A DNA stretch of 64,000 nt from NCBI RefSeq assembly GCF_018742245.1, contig NZ_CP036132.1, forward strand, positions 1,049,001 through 1,113,000, given 5' to 3'. Origin of the DNA: Bacillus mycoides. GTDB lineage: Bacteria > Bacillota > Bacilli > Bacillales > Bacillaceae_G. Below, one piece after another: positions 27,849-36,282 of the stretch. A program made the position numbers and the translations under genes. Each line of letters starts with the position of its first letter. The first letter of the stretch is position 1. Below the pieces are notes generated by a model. That model did no database searches. It had not been told where the DNA came from and saw only the letters and a program-made list of their open reading frames with translations.

Positions 27849-30494
27849 ATGAAATGGCATAAGTTGCTTAGTAAAGAATTTGCAGAGATTATAAAAAGTA
27901 AAAAAATATTAATCCCAATCATTGCGGTTTTATTTGTACCGATCTTATATGCTGGTATGTTTTTATGGGCCTTTTGGGATCCGTATGAGCAGCTAGATGA
28001 CTTGCCAGTTGCCGTAGTCAATTTAGATAAAGGTGCAGAACTTGATGGGAAACCAATTGAGGTCGGGAAAGGGCTCGTTGATAACTTAAAAGATAATAAA
28101 AGTTTTAAATGGGAATTTGTAAGTGAAAAAGAAGCGAAAGAGGGAATGGAAGGCAGAAAGTATTACATGTTAGTACGTATTCCAGATGACTTCTCAAGTA
28201 ACGCTACAACGTTATTACAAGACGATCCGAAACCATTAAACTTAGAATATATTCCAAATGAAAGTTTAAACTTCTTATCTTCACAAATTGGCGGTACAGC
28301 TATTGAAAAAATTAAAAGTGAAGTATCAAGCACGTTAACGAAAACATATGCAGAGAAAATGTTTGATTCTATTAAAGACGTCTCAAAAGGATTAGCAGAT
28401 GGAGCGGACGGAGCAAATAAGTTACATGATGGAGCTAGTGAATTGCACGATGGATCAAGTAAAGTGACGGATGGACTCCATACACTTCAAGGGAAATCTG
28501 GGGAGATGAAAGATGGAGTTCAGAAATTAGCAGATGGATCTAATAAATTGCAAGATGGGTCCGGAAAAGTAACAGATGGTTTAAATACATTAAATAGCAA
28601 AACGGGTGAAATACAAACTGGTATAGGGAAATTACAAGATGGGTCTGGAAAAGTAACAGATGGTTTAAATGAATTAAATAGTAAAACAGGTGAGATGCAG
28701 ACAGGTATAGGGAAATTACAAGATGGGTCTCAGAAAGTAACAGCAGGTTTGAATACATTAGTAAGTAAAACAGGTGAATTAAAAACAGGAACGAATGAAT
28801 TATCAAATGGTATGGAACAACTTGTTGGCGGACAAAGTCAATTAGAGGGAGCCTCTCAAAAAATTGAAAAGGGTTTGCAAGAGTTAAGTAGTACAGTGAA
28901 AAATTCTGTTGCAGGCCTAGAGGAAATACAGTCGAAAGTTCCTACTATATTAAATACGGTAAATCAGAAAATAGATGGTGCTGGAGAAAATGTAAATCAG
29001 TTAAATGAATTTACTCAATCAACAGCAGGAGATGCGAAAAATGCAGCACAAGATGTAGCTAATTTGCAAAAGCAAATCGAGAGTTTACCAAAAGAATATC
29101 AAGAGCAGTTACAACCATATATAACAAATGCGGCAAAAAGTACAGCGACAGTTCAGCAAAAAGCTATTGGAGTAGCAGGTGGAACAAATAAATTAAATGA
29201 AGAAGTAAAACAATTAAAAGGTGCAATAAATCAAACAACAAGTGATGCGCAAAACAAACTACCGAATACAGAGAAATTGCAATCTTTAACGAGTGGTATT
29301 GAGGAATTAGCCAGTGCACAAAAAGGATTTGTTGAAAAATTCCACGGGTTTGGTGAGAAGTTAAATACTGCTAAAGAAGGCGCAAATACATTTAAAAACG
29401 AATCTGGTCAATTAATTGCTGGGATAAATCAATTAGCAGATGGCTCGAGTAAAGTAACAGGTGGCTTAGACACATTATCTGCAGGAGCAAATCAAATGGC
29501 AGGTGGCGTAAATCAATTAGCAGATGGTTCAAGCCAAGTGACAGGCGGTTTAGGTACATTATCTGTAGGAACAAACAAAATAATAGGTGGCGTAAATCAA
29601 TTAGCAGATGGCTCGGGTAAAGTAACAACTGGCTTAGGTACTCTAAATGGTGGTCTAAATAACATGGCAACTGGCTCAACCCAGCTAATCGACGGAGTAA
29701 ATAAACTAACAGACGGCTCAGGAAAAGTGACAGACGGACTCGTAAAAGTAAATGATGGGTCAGGTACACTGGCTGAGAAACTTGGTGAAGGTGCAGAAAA
29801 GACAGGAGAAGTAAAAGGAACGGATAAAACGTATGATATGTTTGCAAGCCCAGTAAAAGTGAAGGTGGAGAAAATAGCGGAAGTTCCAAACTACGGAACA
29901 GGATTTACACCGTACTTCTTATCACTCGGTTTATTCGTTGGGGCATTACTATTATCTATCGTATACCCATTACGCGATACAGTCGGCGTTCCGAAATCAG
30001 GATTCAGCTGGTTTATTAGTAAGTTTGGTGTTTTATTATCAGTCGGTATTATTCAAGCAATAGTAGCAGATGTCATATTACTATTCGGATTAGGTGTAGA
30101 AGTGCAAAGCATCCCATACTTCATACTCTTTAGCATTATTACAAGTTTAGCATTCATTGCATTAATTCAATGTTTAGTAACAGCATTCGGTGATGCGGGC
30201 CGTTTCATTGCGATCTTAACATTAATTATGCAGCTTACAACTAGTGCTGGAACATTCCCGCTAGAGTTGATTCCGAAGTACTTACAACCCTTTAATGCTT
30301 GGCTACCGATGACATACTCTGTATCAGGGTTTAAAGCAGTCGTATCAAGCGGTGATTTTAACTTTATGTGGCAAAATATAGGGATACTCATGATCTTTAT
30401 CGTTGTATTATCACTTGGAACAATTGCTTCATTAACTTGGATGCATAAGCGCCAGTTTAGAAACATTGCTGAAAATCAATCATTTGAAGCATAA
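27849..30494 (+). CDS. yhgE: YhgE/Pip-domain membrane protein
   Basis: 881 residues. One membrane helix near residues 15-40 (IPIIAVLFVPILYAGMFLWA), then a long extracellular region to about residue 680, then about five membrane helices of the ABC-2-like YhgE/Pip C-terminal domain. The external part has the family domain (DDFSSNATTLLQDDPKPLNL) and many glycine-rich units of the type KLxDGSGKVTDGL. Two clusters repeat with a period of 28 residues: about residues 235-320 and 515-620. The family includes the phage-infection protein Pip of lactococci and the EsaA-like parts of type VII secretion systems; a separate esx locus is not seen here. AAAGGGG precedes the ATG. Likely repressed by the TetR gene upstream. 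Confidence 0.9.
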   Translation: MKWHKLLSKEFAEIIKSKKILIPIIAVLFVPILYAGMFLWAFWDPYEQLDDLPVAVVNLDKGAELDGKPIEVGKGLVDNLKDNKSFKWEFVSEKEAKEGMEGRKYYMLVRIPDDFSSNATTLLQDDPKPLNLEYIPNESLNFLSSQIGGTAIEKIKSEVSSTLTKTYAEKMFDSIKDVSKGLADGADGANKLHDGASELHDGSSKVTDGLHTLQGKSGEMKDGVQKLADGSNKLQDGSGKVTDGLNTLNSKTGEIQTGIGKLQDGSGKVTDGLNELNSKTGEMQTGIGKLQDGSQKVTAGLNTLVSKTGELKTGTNELSNGMEQLVGGQSQLEGASQKIEKGLQELSSTVKNSVAGLEEIQSKVPTILNTVNQKIDGAGENVNQLNEFTQSTAGDAKNAAQDVANLQKQIESLPKEYQEQLQPYITNAAKSTATVQQKAIGVAGGTNKLNEEVKQLKGAINQTTSDAQNKLPNTEKLQSLTSGIEELASAQKGFVEKFHGFGEKLNTAKEGANTFKNESGQLIAGINQLADGSSKVTGGLDTLSAGANQMAGGVNQLADGSSQVTGGLGTLSVGTNKIIGGVNQLADGSGKVTTGLGTLNGGLNNMATGSTQLIDGVNKLTDGSGKVTDGLVKVNDGSGTLAEKLGEGAEKTGEVKGTDKTYDMFASPVKVKVEKIAEVPNYGTGFTPYFLSLGLFVGALLLSIVYPLRDTVGVPKSGFSWFISKFGVLLSVGIIQAIVADVILLFGLGVEVQSIPYFILFSIITSLAFIALIQCLVTAFGDAGRFIAILTLIMQLTTSAGTFPLELIPKYLQPFNAWLPMTYSVSGFKAVVSSGDFNFMWQNIGILMIFIVVLSLGTIASLTWMHKRQFRNIAENQSFEA

Positions 30495-30496
30495 AT

Positions 30497-30523
30497 AAAA
30501 AAGCACCGAAATGGTGCTTTTTT
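30497..30523 (+). terminator. yhgE terminator, bidirectional
   Basis: AAAAAAGCACC / GGTGCTTTTTT perfect stem with a 5-base loop. Also faces the convergent methyltransferase gene. Confidence 0.88.
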
Positions 30524-30547
30524 ATTTATCTTATTTTAATTAGAGGG

Positions 30548-31210
30548 TTATCCTCCATACTTTTGCTGTAGTTCTTTATTTTTAGTGAGCACATTTTCAA
30601 ATTTTTCTTCATGTCCTTTTGGGAAGAGGACGCCTAAACCGTACGAATGTGAAAATTCTAGGTGAGGGTATTGTGCTTTTAAAGTATCCCATAATAAATG
30701 TACACCAAACCCATTTTCGAAGACGGCTATATCATGAAATAAAATAATACCGTTCTTTTTAAGTTTTGGTAACCATGTAACATAATCGTGTGAGACCGCC
30801 TCAAACGTATGAAACCCATCGATATGTAATAAATCGATGCTTTCATCTTCAAATTGATTTAAAGCATCATCAAATGTAGAACGAATCGTTTTTCCGATTC
30901 CTGGATAACACGTGTCCAGCACATTTGTTACGGTTTCGAATACATTTTCTCCATAGTAACCACCGTGTGGATCTCCTTGCCAAGTATCAATTGCAGTACA
31001 TTGTGTCGGGAGTTGTTCATCTTTAACAGCCTGACAAAAACTGTAGAAGGAAGATCCGTAATATGTTCCTAATTCTACTAGTGTATTAGGTTTGAAAAAT
31101 GTAACGAGATCGTAAGCAAACTTGTTATGCCCAGCCCATGGCGAAGAAGTTCTAACAGATGGAACGACTTGATCTACTTCAAACAAAGGATCATAATAAA
31201 TCCACCGCAT
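30548..31210 (-). CDS. Class I SAM-dependent methyltransferase (Methyltransf_24 type)
   Basis: 220 residues. The SAM-binding motif I is TLVELGTYYGSSFYSFC; CTAIDTWQGD gives the acidic motif II; SIDLLHIDGFHTFEAVSHDYVTW and GIILFHDIAVFENGFGVHLLW are typical of the Methyltransf_24 group, which modifies sugars or small molecules and is common next to glycosyltransferases. No such genes are nearby, so the substrate is open. AAGGGGG with spacing 8 precedes the ATG. Confidence 0.78.
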   Translation of the reverse strand: MRWIYYDPLFEVDQVVPSVRTSSPWAGHNKFAYDLVTFFKPNTLVELGTYYGSSFYSFCQAVKDEQLPTQCTAIDTWQGDPHGGYYGENVFETVTNVLDTCYPGIGKTIRSTFDDALNQFEDESIDLLHIDGFHTFEAVSHDYVTWLPKLKKNGIILFHDIAVFENGFGVHLLWDTLKAQYPHLEFSHSYGLGVLFPKGHEEKFENVLTKNKELQQKYGG

Positions 31211-31383
31211 TCATATTCCCCCTTGACTTGTAATTCATCCATGTAAATATATGTGAAAGTTCATTGGATAGAACATATCACTTTTATTTAAAACTTCCTG
31301 TAGGCCTACCTAGAGGAGAGGGGAATATTAAAAAAGGGATTACAAAGATTTGAATAGAATCATATGCAGAAAGAGGAGGAGCT

Positions 31384-31587
31384 ATGAGAAAAAAATTCAA
31401 CTATTATTTCATACTATATCCATGCGTCTATTTCCTCGTTTTCACCATATCACCCATTTTGTTTCGCAAAGAAGAACATACTAGCGTAAAAGATACGTTA
31501 GCATTTCTTGGATTCTACTATTTCCTTATAAGCGTAGGGTACGCACTGGACCTTTTCGGTGAAAAAGACAAGGAAAAGGATAAATAA
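31384..31587 (+). CDS. Small two-helix membrane protein, unknown
   Basis: 67 residues with two membrane helices (about 7-28 and 40-57) and a charged C-terminus (GEKDKEKDK). AAAGAGGAGGAGC precedes the ATG. It ends 16 bases before the DUF2087 gene and probably shares its transcript. Function unknown. Confidence 0.6.
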   Translation: MRKKFNYYFILYPCVYFLVFTISPILFRKEEHTSVKDTLAFLGFYYFLISVGYALDLFGEKDKEKDK

Positions 31588-31603
31588 TAAGGAGGAAAAT
31601 AAA

Positions 31604-32061
31604 ATGACTGAAAGCCAAATGAAATTTCGTGATACGACCATTCGTAATTTTTTCGATAAAGAGGATCGTTTAAAATCGATTTCAGGTCAAAAAAAGAAAA
31701 AGTTAGTACTGTTAGAGCATTTGATTAGCAAGTTAAACGCTGAAAATCAATATACAGAAAAAGAAATTAATGCATTCATAAAACAATATCATGATGATTT
31801 TTGTACGATTAGACGAGAGTTTATCCCGCATTAACGGGCGGTAAAACTCCCACCTCAAAATGCGGCTGGAGCAAAGAAGTTAGGTGGGAGATCAACTGCC
31901 CGTAAACGCCCGATTGGTTCAACTAATAATCAGTGGGGGATGAACAAAACCCCCACTGATTAAAGTTTCACTTTATCGTGCATGGGTTTATGGATCGAGA
32001 GGATAATGTGTATCGTGTAAATGGGAGAGAAGTATGGACGAAGTGGGAGGAATTAAAATAA
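31604..32061 (+). pseudogene. DUF2087 gene interrupted by bcr1
   Basis: The first 72 codons (ATG 31604, AAGGAGG upstream) give a DUF2087-like protein: SGQKKKKLVLLEHLISKL and DDFCTIRRE. The frame then enters a repeat at 31825 and stops at once (31832-31834). The rest of the gene resumes at 31972 in the correct frame, FIVHGFMDREDNVYRV and WTKWEELK, ending at 32061. Removing the repeat and one TTTAT copy restores an uninterrupted reading frame of 101 residues, reading RREFIVHGFMDRED across the join. DUF2087 is often a C-terminal domain of small DNA-binding regulators; this stand-alone copy is now truncated by the last 29 residues. Confidence 0.9.
31825..31971 (+). mobile_element. bcr1 repeat element with TTTAT target duplication
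   Basis: 147 bp flanked by TTTAT at 31820-31824 and 31972-31976. It contains ACGGGC.../GCCCGT and ACTCCCACCT/AGGTGGGAG pairings and a strong hairpin AATCAGTGGGGG / CCCCCACTGATT near the right end. Total length of about 155 bp with TTTAT duplication is what is reported for bcr1, a non-coding mobile repeat of the B. cereus group; the sequence match is from memory. A truncated copy is at 40636. Confidence 0.82.
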
Positions 32062-32086
32062 TGAATCAGCGGGGGGATTCCACTGA
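32062..32086. terminator. Hairpin after the broken DUF2087 gene
   Basis: AATCAGCGG pairs imperfectly with CCACTGATT around a G-rich loop. It resembles the right-hand hairpin of bcr1 and may be the original terminator between convergent genes or an old repeat fragment. Confidence 0.35.
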
Positions 32087-32440
32087 TTATGAGTCCGCGC
32101 TAGTCGTGCATTTTCTTTGTAGTAAGTCTATGAACTCTTCAATATTTGAACTTGTAATGTATCCCAACGTTATATATTCATCTTCATAGTAAAATATTAT
32201 TTTTTTATCAAAGATTCTTCTCTTCGTTTCTATAGATAGAATTTTTTCATACTCAAATTCGGCAATCAATGTATTTTTATATTGGCCCAAAAAGAGAAGT
32301 CTTCTGTTAGTAGCAAATAACATGCCTGGATACGGGACTTTATGCGTATTAATATAGTCAGTAAGTGAACATTTTAAAGTAGAGACAATAACTTCGCCTT
32401 TATGTAATAGTTGTTTTGCAGCTGTTAAAATTGGATTCAT
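32087..32440 (-). CDS. YokE-like PH-domain protein
   Basis: 117 residues with the bPH_3 / YokE-like PH fold: LKCSLTDYINTHKVPYPGMLFATNRRLLFLG, then IAEFEYEKILSIETKRRIF and YITLGYI. The GMLFATNRRLLF motif is characteristic. The ATG at 32440 has AAAAGGA at a spacing of 9; an ATG three codons earlier touches that site. A 5' fragment of a close paralogue lies at 33102-33251 beyond the acetyltransferase gene. Confidence 0.78.
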   Translation of the reverse strand: MNPILTAAKQLLHKGEVIVSTLKCSLTDYINTHKVPYPGMLFATNRRLLFLGQYKNTLIAEFEYEKILSIETKRRIFDKKIIFYYEDEYITLGYITSSNIEEFIDLLQRKCTTSADS

Positions 32441-32590
32441 TGTATACATTCCTTTTATATAGATGTAAGAATATTATATTAAAAGTGAAAAGATTCTCAA
32501 TATGTAATGTTGCATATTGAGAGTTTTGGAGATTCCTTAGTTTGATAGATTCAGTATTAGTCTTTTAAGAAAAAGGTAAGAGGTGATTTG

Positions 32591-33100
32591 GTGATACGAT
32601 TAGCCAAAGAGGTTGATGCGGAATCAATTATGGATATTAGAAAAGAAATTGTATTATCGGAAACTACTACAAAGTTTTTTATAGTATCTCCAAATAAATT
32701 ACCAGATGATATTGATTTAGAAAGAGAAAAGATACGGAAAAGTAATGAAAAAGGTAATCTTTATATAGTTTATGAAGTAGATAGTAAGGTGGTTGGATTT
32801 TTACTTTTCAATCGATATGAACTAGAACGCCTACGACATGCAGGTACAATGGGAATGGGGATTAGAGAGGCGTACTGTAATCAAGGCATTGGTACGAAGC
32901 TAATTGAATTTCTTATTAGTTGGGCTAAAGGGCAGAAAGGTTTAGAGAAAATTTGCTTAGGTGTAGTTTCTATTAATGATAGGGCAATTAAAGTGTATAA
33001 ACGTACTGGCTTTGTAGAAGAAGGAAGACAAAGAAAGCAAATTAAATATGAAGATGGATCATATGGAGACGACGTATTGATGGCTTTTTATATTGGCTAA
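32591..33100 (+). CDS. GNAT-family N-acetyltransferase
   Basis: 169 residues. Acetyl-CoA binding motif in MGMGIREAYCNQGIGTKLIEFL and the late VVSINDRAIKVYKRTGFVEEG segment identify a RimI/YhhY-like GNAT. The substrate is not predictable. AGAGGTGA precedes GTG 32591. The gene lies between an intact PH-domain gene and a truncated copy of it, both on the other strand, and appears to have arrived with or caused that duplication. Confidence 0.85.
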   Translation: MIRLAKEVDAESIMDIRKEIVLSETTTKFFIVSPNKLPDDIDLEREKIRKSNEKGNLYIVYEVDSKVVGFLLFNRYELERLRHAGTMGMGIREAYCNQGIGTKLIEFLISWAKGQKGLEKICLGVVSINDRAIKVYKRTGFVEEGRQRKQIKYEDGSYGDDVLMAFYIG

Positions 33101-33101
33101 A

Positions 33102-33251
33102 AAAGAGAAACCTTCTATTAGTAGCAAGTAACATGCCCGGATAAGGGACGTTTTGCGTAATCATATAGCCAGTAAGTAAACACTTTGAAGTAGATATAAT
33201 AACTTCGTCGTTCTGTAATAGTTGTTTTGCACCTGTTAAGATTGGATTCAT
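33102..33251 (-). pseudogene. 5' fragment of YokE-like PH-domain gene
   Basis: The first 50-odd codons match the gene at 32087-32440 closely: NPILTGAKQLLQNDEVIIST, then VPYPGMLLATNRRFLFFSQY. Homology stops right at the 3' end of the acetyltransferase gene. The upstream 80 bases are also similar in both copies, including a CAATAT/ATATTG hairpin, so promoter and 5' end were duplicated together. Confidence 0.82.
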
Positions 33252-33302
33252 TGTATACATTTCTTTCATTTGGATGTATGAATGTTGTATCGAAATTGAA
33301 AA

Positions 33303-33335
33303 GAATCCCAATATTGCATATTGGGATTCTCTTTT
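33303..33335. terminator. Hairpin between PH-domain fragment and DinB gene
   Basis: GAATCCCAATAT and ATATTGGGATTC form a perfect stem with a 3-base loop, followed by TCTTTTT on the plus strand. A diverged copy, CTCAATATG/CATATTGAG, lies at 32496-32521. Confidence 0.6.
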
Positions 33336-33353
33336 TAGTAGAAGTGTTTACAC

Positions 33354-33872
33354 TTAGCAAACCTTAAGCTCTAGCCGATCTTTCTGACGAAGATGGTGTG
33401 CAAAATGCATAGAAATGAGCTGGAACCACTCTGCCGCATTTAAGTAACCAAGTCCAGGGTGCTCTACTTTACAATCATTAGGAATAGAAGTAAGTGTTGG
33501 CTCAATGTTTTTTACAGCTGTAATTAATTTTAGAAAACGCTCCTGTAGCTCTTCTTTGCATGATGGATTTTCAGGTGTGTATCCAGGGCGATTAGGTATT
33601 TTTATTTGTATAGGAGGGAAAGCACCCATTTCATATACTTTTTCACCCATATCCGTTTTGTTGTTAGCTACAAATGGTGTTTCAGTTTTACATTTCTCGA
33701 TTGCATCTAACTGCATATATGTGGCCGAAAGTAAATGATTATACATTTGACCGAGAGACCATTCTTCAGCAGAAGGTTTTGTCTTAAATTGTTCAAGAGA
33801 GTACTTTTCTAATTCCTCTATGTAATACGTTGCTAAACTTTCAAATTTCTCTAACATAACGGTACTGTTCAT
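33354..33872 (-). CDS. DinB-family protein (DinB_2)
   Basis: 172 residues, a four-helix-bundle protein with EEWSLGQMYNHLLSATYMQL and SMHFAHHLRQKDRL holding the His residues that bind metal in the DinB/YfiT fold. Enzymatic role unknown; some relatives use bacillithiol. AAAGGAG precedes the ATG. A promoter with TTGTCA and TAGGTA 17 bases apart lies just upstream on this strand and is overlapped by a palindrome, so it is probably regulated by the WYL-type regulator next door. Confidence 0.8.
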   Translation of the reverse strand: MNSTVMLEKFESLATYYIEELEKYSLEQFKTKPSAEEWSLGQMYNHLLSATYMQLDAIEKCKTETPFVANNKTDMGEKVYEMGAFPPIQIKIPNRPGYTPENPSCKEELQERFLKLITAVKNIEPTLTSIPNDCKVEHPGLGYLNAAEWFQLISMHFAHHLRQKDRLELKVC

Positions 33873-33927
33873 ATTATTAGCTCCTTTTTATGAAAATGTA
33901 TTTGTTAATACCTACAATAAAGGAGGG

Positions 33928-33951
33928 CTACTGACAACATTATGTCAGTAG
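33928..33951. promoter_or_regulatory. Operator-like palindrome at the DinB promoter
   Basis: CTACTGACA and TGTCAGTAG form perfect 9-base arms around ACATTA. The minus-strand -35 box TTGTCA (33937-33932) lies within it and a TAGGTA -10 box is at 33914-33909. Confidence 0.6.
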
Positions 33952-33963
33952 TAAAATAAAAAA

Positions 33964-34905
33964 TTAAAGTTTTAACATTTTTTTTACTTCATCATATATT
34001 TTCTCAGAAAGAATTTTTGGCTCTAGTACTTGCACTTGGCTCCCAAAGCTTAATACCCATTGAAATACTTCGTCTATATTTCTTGATTTCAAAAAGACAT
34101 GAAAACCATTATCCTGATGCTCGTATGAATCTATAAAAAAGTATCGTGATTCAATAATTTTATGTGCAATATGGGATGGAAATAATAAATGAATCGTAAC
34201 AGTACGATTGTTTTCAGGTTGATAGTCTTGTAAAGAAAAGTCCTTCGATTTTGTAAAGAATTCTTGTTCTTGCTGTAATGTATCCATACGGTCTAAACGA
34301 AAATTACGTATTTGTTTTCGAAGTAAGCAATGAGCAACGATGTACCAAATTCCTGAAATATTGACTAAACCGTAAGGATGAACGGTCCGCTTTATTTTTG
34401 AAATATCTCTTGGTTTACGATAGTAAAAGGAGATAGATTGCTCTCTTTGAATAGCTTCTTGCAATAAGAAAAGTTGGTTTTCTAGTTGTTCTCGCTCGGG
34501 TTGCTGATGTGGAAATATAGGAGAAAGGAAACGGAAAGTTCCTCGCAGCTCTTCAACTTTCTTTTTTTGATCAGTAGAGAGGACAACCTCAAGTTTCTCT
34601 TTTGCCGATTGCGCATGTACAGAAAAAGAAGAAGTGAAAGTTTTCCCAATATAATCACTGCCTAATAAAAGAGTAACAGCCTCTTCAGGCGTAAGTTGAA
34701 TGGGTGGTAAGAAATAACCATCCATTAATGAATAACCGTGACCAGGCATTGCGAAAAGCGGGACGCCAGATTCACTAAGTGCATCCATATCTCGATAAAT
34801 AGTGCGTATACTTGTCTCAAATTTTTCAGCTAAGCTTTGTGCTGTAACGGTTTGTTTTCTTTGTAATTCAATTAATATAGCTAATAAACGATCCGTCCGA
34901 TTCAT
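33964..34905 (-). CDS. YafY-type HTH/WYL-domain regulator
   Basis: 313 residues. N-terminal winged helix of the HTH_11 type: VTAQSLAEKFETSIRTIYRDMDALSESG. Middle and C-terminal WYL domain with the YYRKP start and VNISGIWYIVAHCLLRKQ and RNFRLDRMDTL, followed by the WYL C-terminal extension. Such regulators usually control a neighbouring gene, here likely the DinB gene 90 bases downstream. AAAGGATG precedes the ATG. Confidence 0.87.
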   Translation of the reverse strand: MNRTDRLLAILIELQRKQTVTAQSLAEKFETSIRTIYRDMDALSESGVPLFAMPGHGYSLMDGYFLPPIQLTPEEAVTLLLGSDYIGKTFTSSFSVHAQSAKEKLEVVLSTDQKKKVEELRGTFRFLSPIFPHQQPEREQLENQLFLLQEAIQREQSISFYYRKPRDISKIKRTVHPYGLVNISGIWYIVAHCLLRKQIRNFRLDRMDTLQQEQEFFTKSKDFSLQDYQPENNRTVTIHLLFPSHIAHKIIESRYFFIDSYEHQDNGFHVFLKSRNIDEVFQWVLSFGSQVQVLEPKILSEKIYDEVKKMLKL

Positions 34906-35068
34906 GAAATATCATCCTTTATTTTATAAATATTCTTATTGTGAAATTCTAAAAGTAGTGTGTAATTTCCTGCAGTTAACAGACTTTTCCCTATGTATAA
35001 TATTAATATAGTAAAATCATAAGAACCTATATTGCAGTTTCCAATAATATACTATATAATCAGGATAA

Positions 35069-35080
35069 GAAAACGTTTTC
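35069..35080. promoter_or_regulatory. LacI-type operator before the LacI gene
   Basis: GAAAACGTTTTC, a 12-base perfect palindrome with the central CG typical of LacI/GalR operators, located 20 bases before the start codon. Also fits the core of a CcpA site. Confidence 0.65.
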
Positions 35081-35100
35081 ATGCAAAGGGGGAAAATTTC

Positions 35101-36114
35101 GTGTCGACTATCGAGGACGTGGCGAAATTAGCGGGGTTATCAAGGACAACGGTTTCTAGGGTGATCAATAATCATCCATATGTTTCAGATGAGAAGAAGA
35201 AAAGGGTTCAATTAGCAATGAAGCATTTAGGCTTCGTTCCTAATTCTGCGGCGAGAAGGCTTCGTAAACAAAAAACAGAAACAATTGCGGTGCTTGTTCC
35301 AAGGATTACAAATCCTTTTTTTAGTAGATTTATTGAAGCAATCGAGATTGCTGCTTCTGAACATAAATATAAACTGATTATTTGTCAAACAAGATATTTA
35401 CCGGAAAAAGAGATGGAGTATTTACAATTATTATCTACGAAACAAGTAGATGGGATTATTCTATGTTCACTAGAAAATCCATGGGAGAATGTGGAGCCAT
35501 ACTTGCAACACGGTCCAATCGTGTTATGTAATGAATATATTGAGGAAGCAAATGTTCCGACAGTGAAGTTTGATCATGCACAGGGAGCATACATAGCTGC
35601 CAATCATGTATTAGAACAAGGATATCGTAATCTTATTTTTTGCCGTGGTAACGAAACGAAAGTAGTGAGCCAACAGCGAAAAATGGGCTTTTTACGCGCT
35701 ATTACTGAAAAGAGTAGAGAAGTGGAAGCGATTGATTTTCTTGAAAACGCTTTCTCTTGGGATGATGGGAAACGAATATTCCATGAAGTATTAAAGGACA
35801 AAAAAAATCCTACCGCGATTTTGGCAGGAGGCGACGAGGTTGCAGCTGGAATTATCTCAGAGGCGAAACGCCATGATTGGAGTATTCCAGAAGATCTCGC
35901 TGTGATCGGTTTTGATAATCAAATTTTAGCGCAGATTACAGAGCCAGGCATTACGACAATTGAACAGCCAATCGACGAGATGGCCCGAAAAGTTGTGGAC
36001 TTAATGATGGATAAAATCCATACGAAAAATTATCGACAAAAAGAATTGTATGAGTTTGAACTGGAGCTCTTGGTGAAAGGTTCAACGATGAAGGATACGA
36101 TGTTATTAGCCTAG
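35101..36114 (+). CDS. LacI-family transcriptional regulator
   Basis: 337 residues. N-terminal HTH: TIEDVAKLAGLSRTTVSRVINNHPYVS with hinge helix SAARRLRKQ, then the periplasmic-binding-like effector domain (IAVLVPRITNPFFSRFIEAI through VIGFDNQILAQITEPGITTI). Similar in plan to B. subtilis DegA. Starts at GTG 35101 with AAAGGGGG upstream; the frame is open for 23 codons before it, but those cross the operator and have no ribosome site. The operator palindrome in front suggests autoregulation. Sugar ligand unknown; no catabolic genes adjoin it. Confidence 0.88.
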   Translation: MSTIEDVAKLAGLSRTTVSRVINNHPYVSDEKKKRVQLAMKHLGFVPNSAARRLRKQKTETIAVLVPRITNPFFSRFIEAIEIAASEHKYKLIICQTRYLPEKEMEYLQLLSTKQVDGIILCSLENPWENVEPYLQHGPIVLCNEYIEEANVPTVKFDHAQGAYIAANHVLEQGYRNLIFCRGNETKVVSQQRKMGFLRAITEKSREVEAIDFLENAFSWDDGKRIFHEVLKDKKNPTAILAGGDEVAAGIISEAKRHDWSIPEDLAVIGFDNQILAQITEPGITTIEQPIDEMARKVVDLMMDKIHTKNYRQKELYEFELELLVKGSTMKDTMLLA

Positions 36115-36139
36115 TAGACTATGTCTGCTAGGTTTTTTT
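36110..36139 (+). terminator. Terminator after LacI gene
   Basis: CCTAGTAGA pairs with TCTGCTAGG (one mismatch) around a 5-base loop, followed by T7. Confidence 0.75.
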
Positions 36140-36153
36140 ATGTTCACAAACTA

Positions 36154-36282
36154 CTATTCTTCGTGAACGCAATCGTCACATTTGTTATGGTATGCTTCGT
36201 GTTGCTCATCAATTTCCTTCCCGCAATGAGCACAAGTTTTCGTCGGTAAATTTCGGAAAAACTCCATTGGTTGATCAATCAT
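36154..36282 (-). CDS. yhfH: YhfH-family small zinc-ribbon protein
   Basis: 42 residues: RNLPTKTCAHCGKEIDEQHE followed by CDDCV. Two CxxC pairs form a zinc ribbon, as in B. subtilis YhfH, which also neighbours yhfI. GGAGGGATTGAC precedes the ATG at 36282; a longer frame to 36345 lacks a ribosome site. Confidence 0.78.
   Translation of the reverse strand: MIDQPMEFFRNLPTKTCAHCGKEIDEQHEAYHNKCDDCVHEE

Noticed and set aside
28551..28740. CRISPR-like regular repeats
   Set aside because: The 84-bp period is a whole number of codons (28) inside yhgE and there are no unique spacers.
28540..29889. Long open frames on the minus strand opposite yhgE
   Set aside because: They mirror the repetitive yhgE coding sequence, have Leu/Tyr/His-rich unnatural composition and no ribosome sites.
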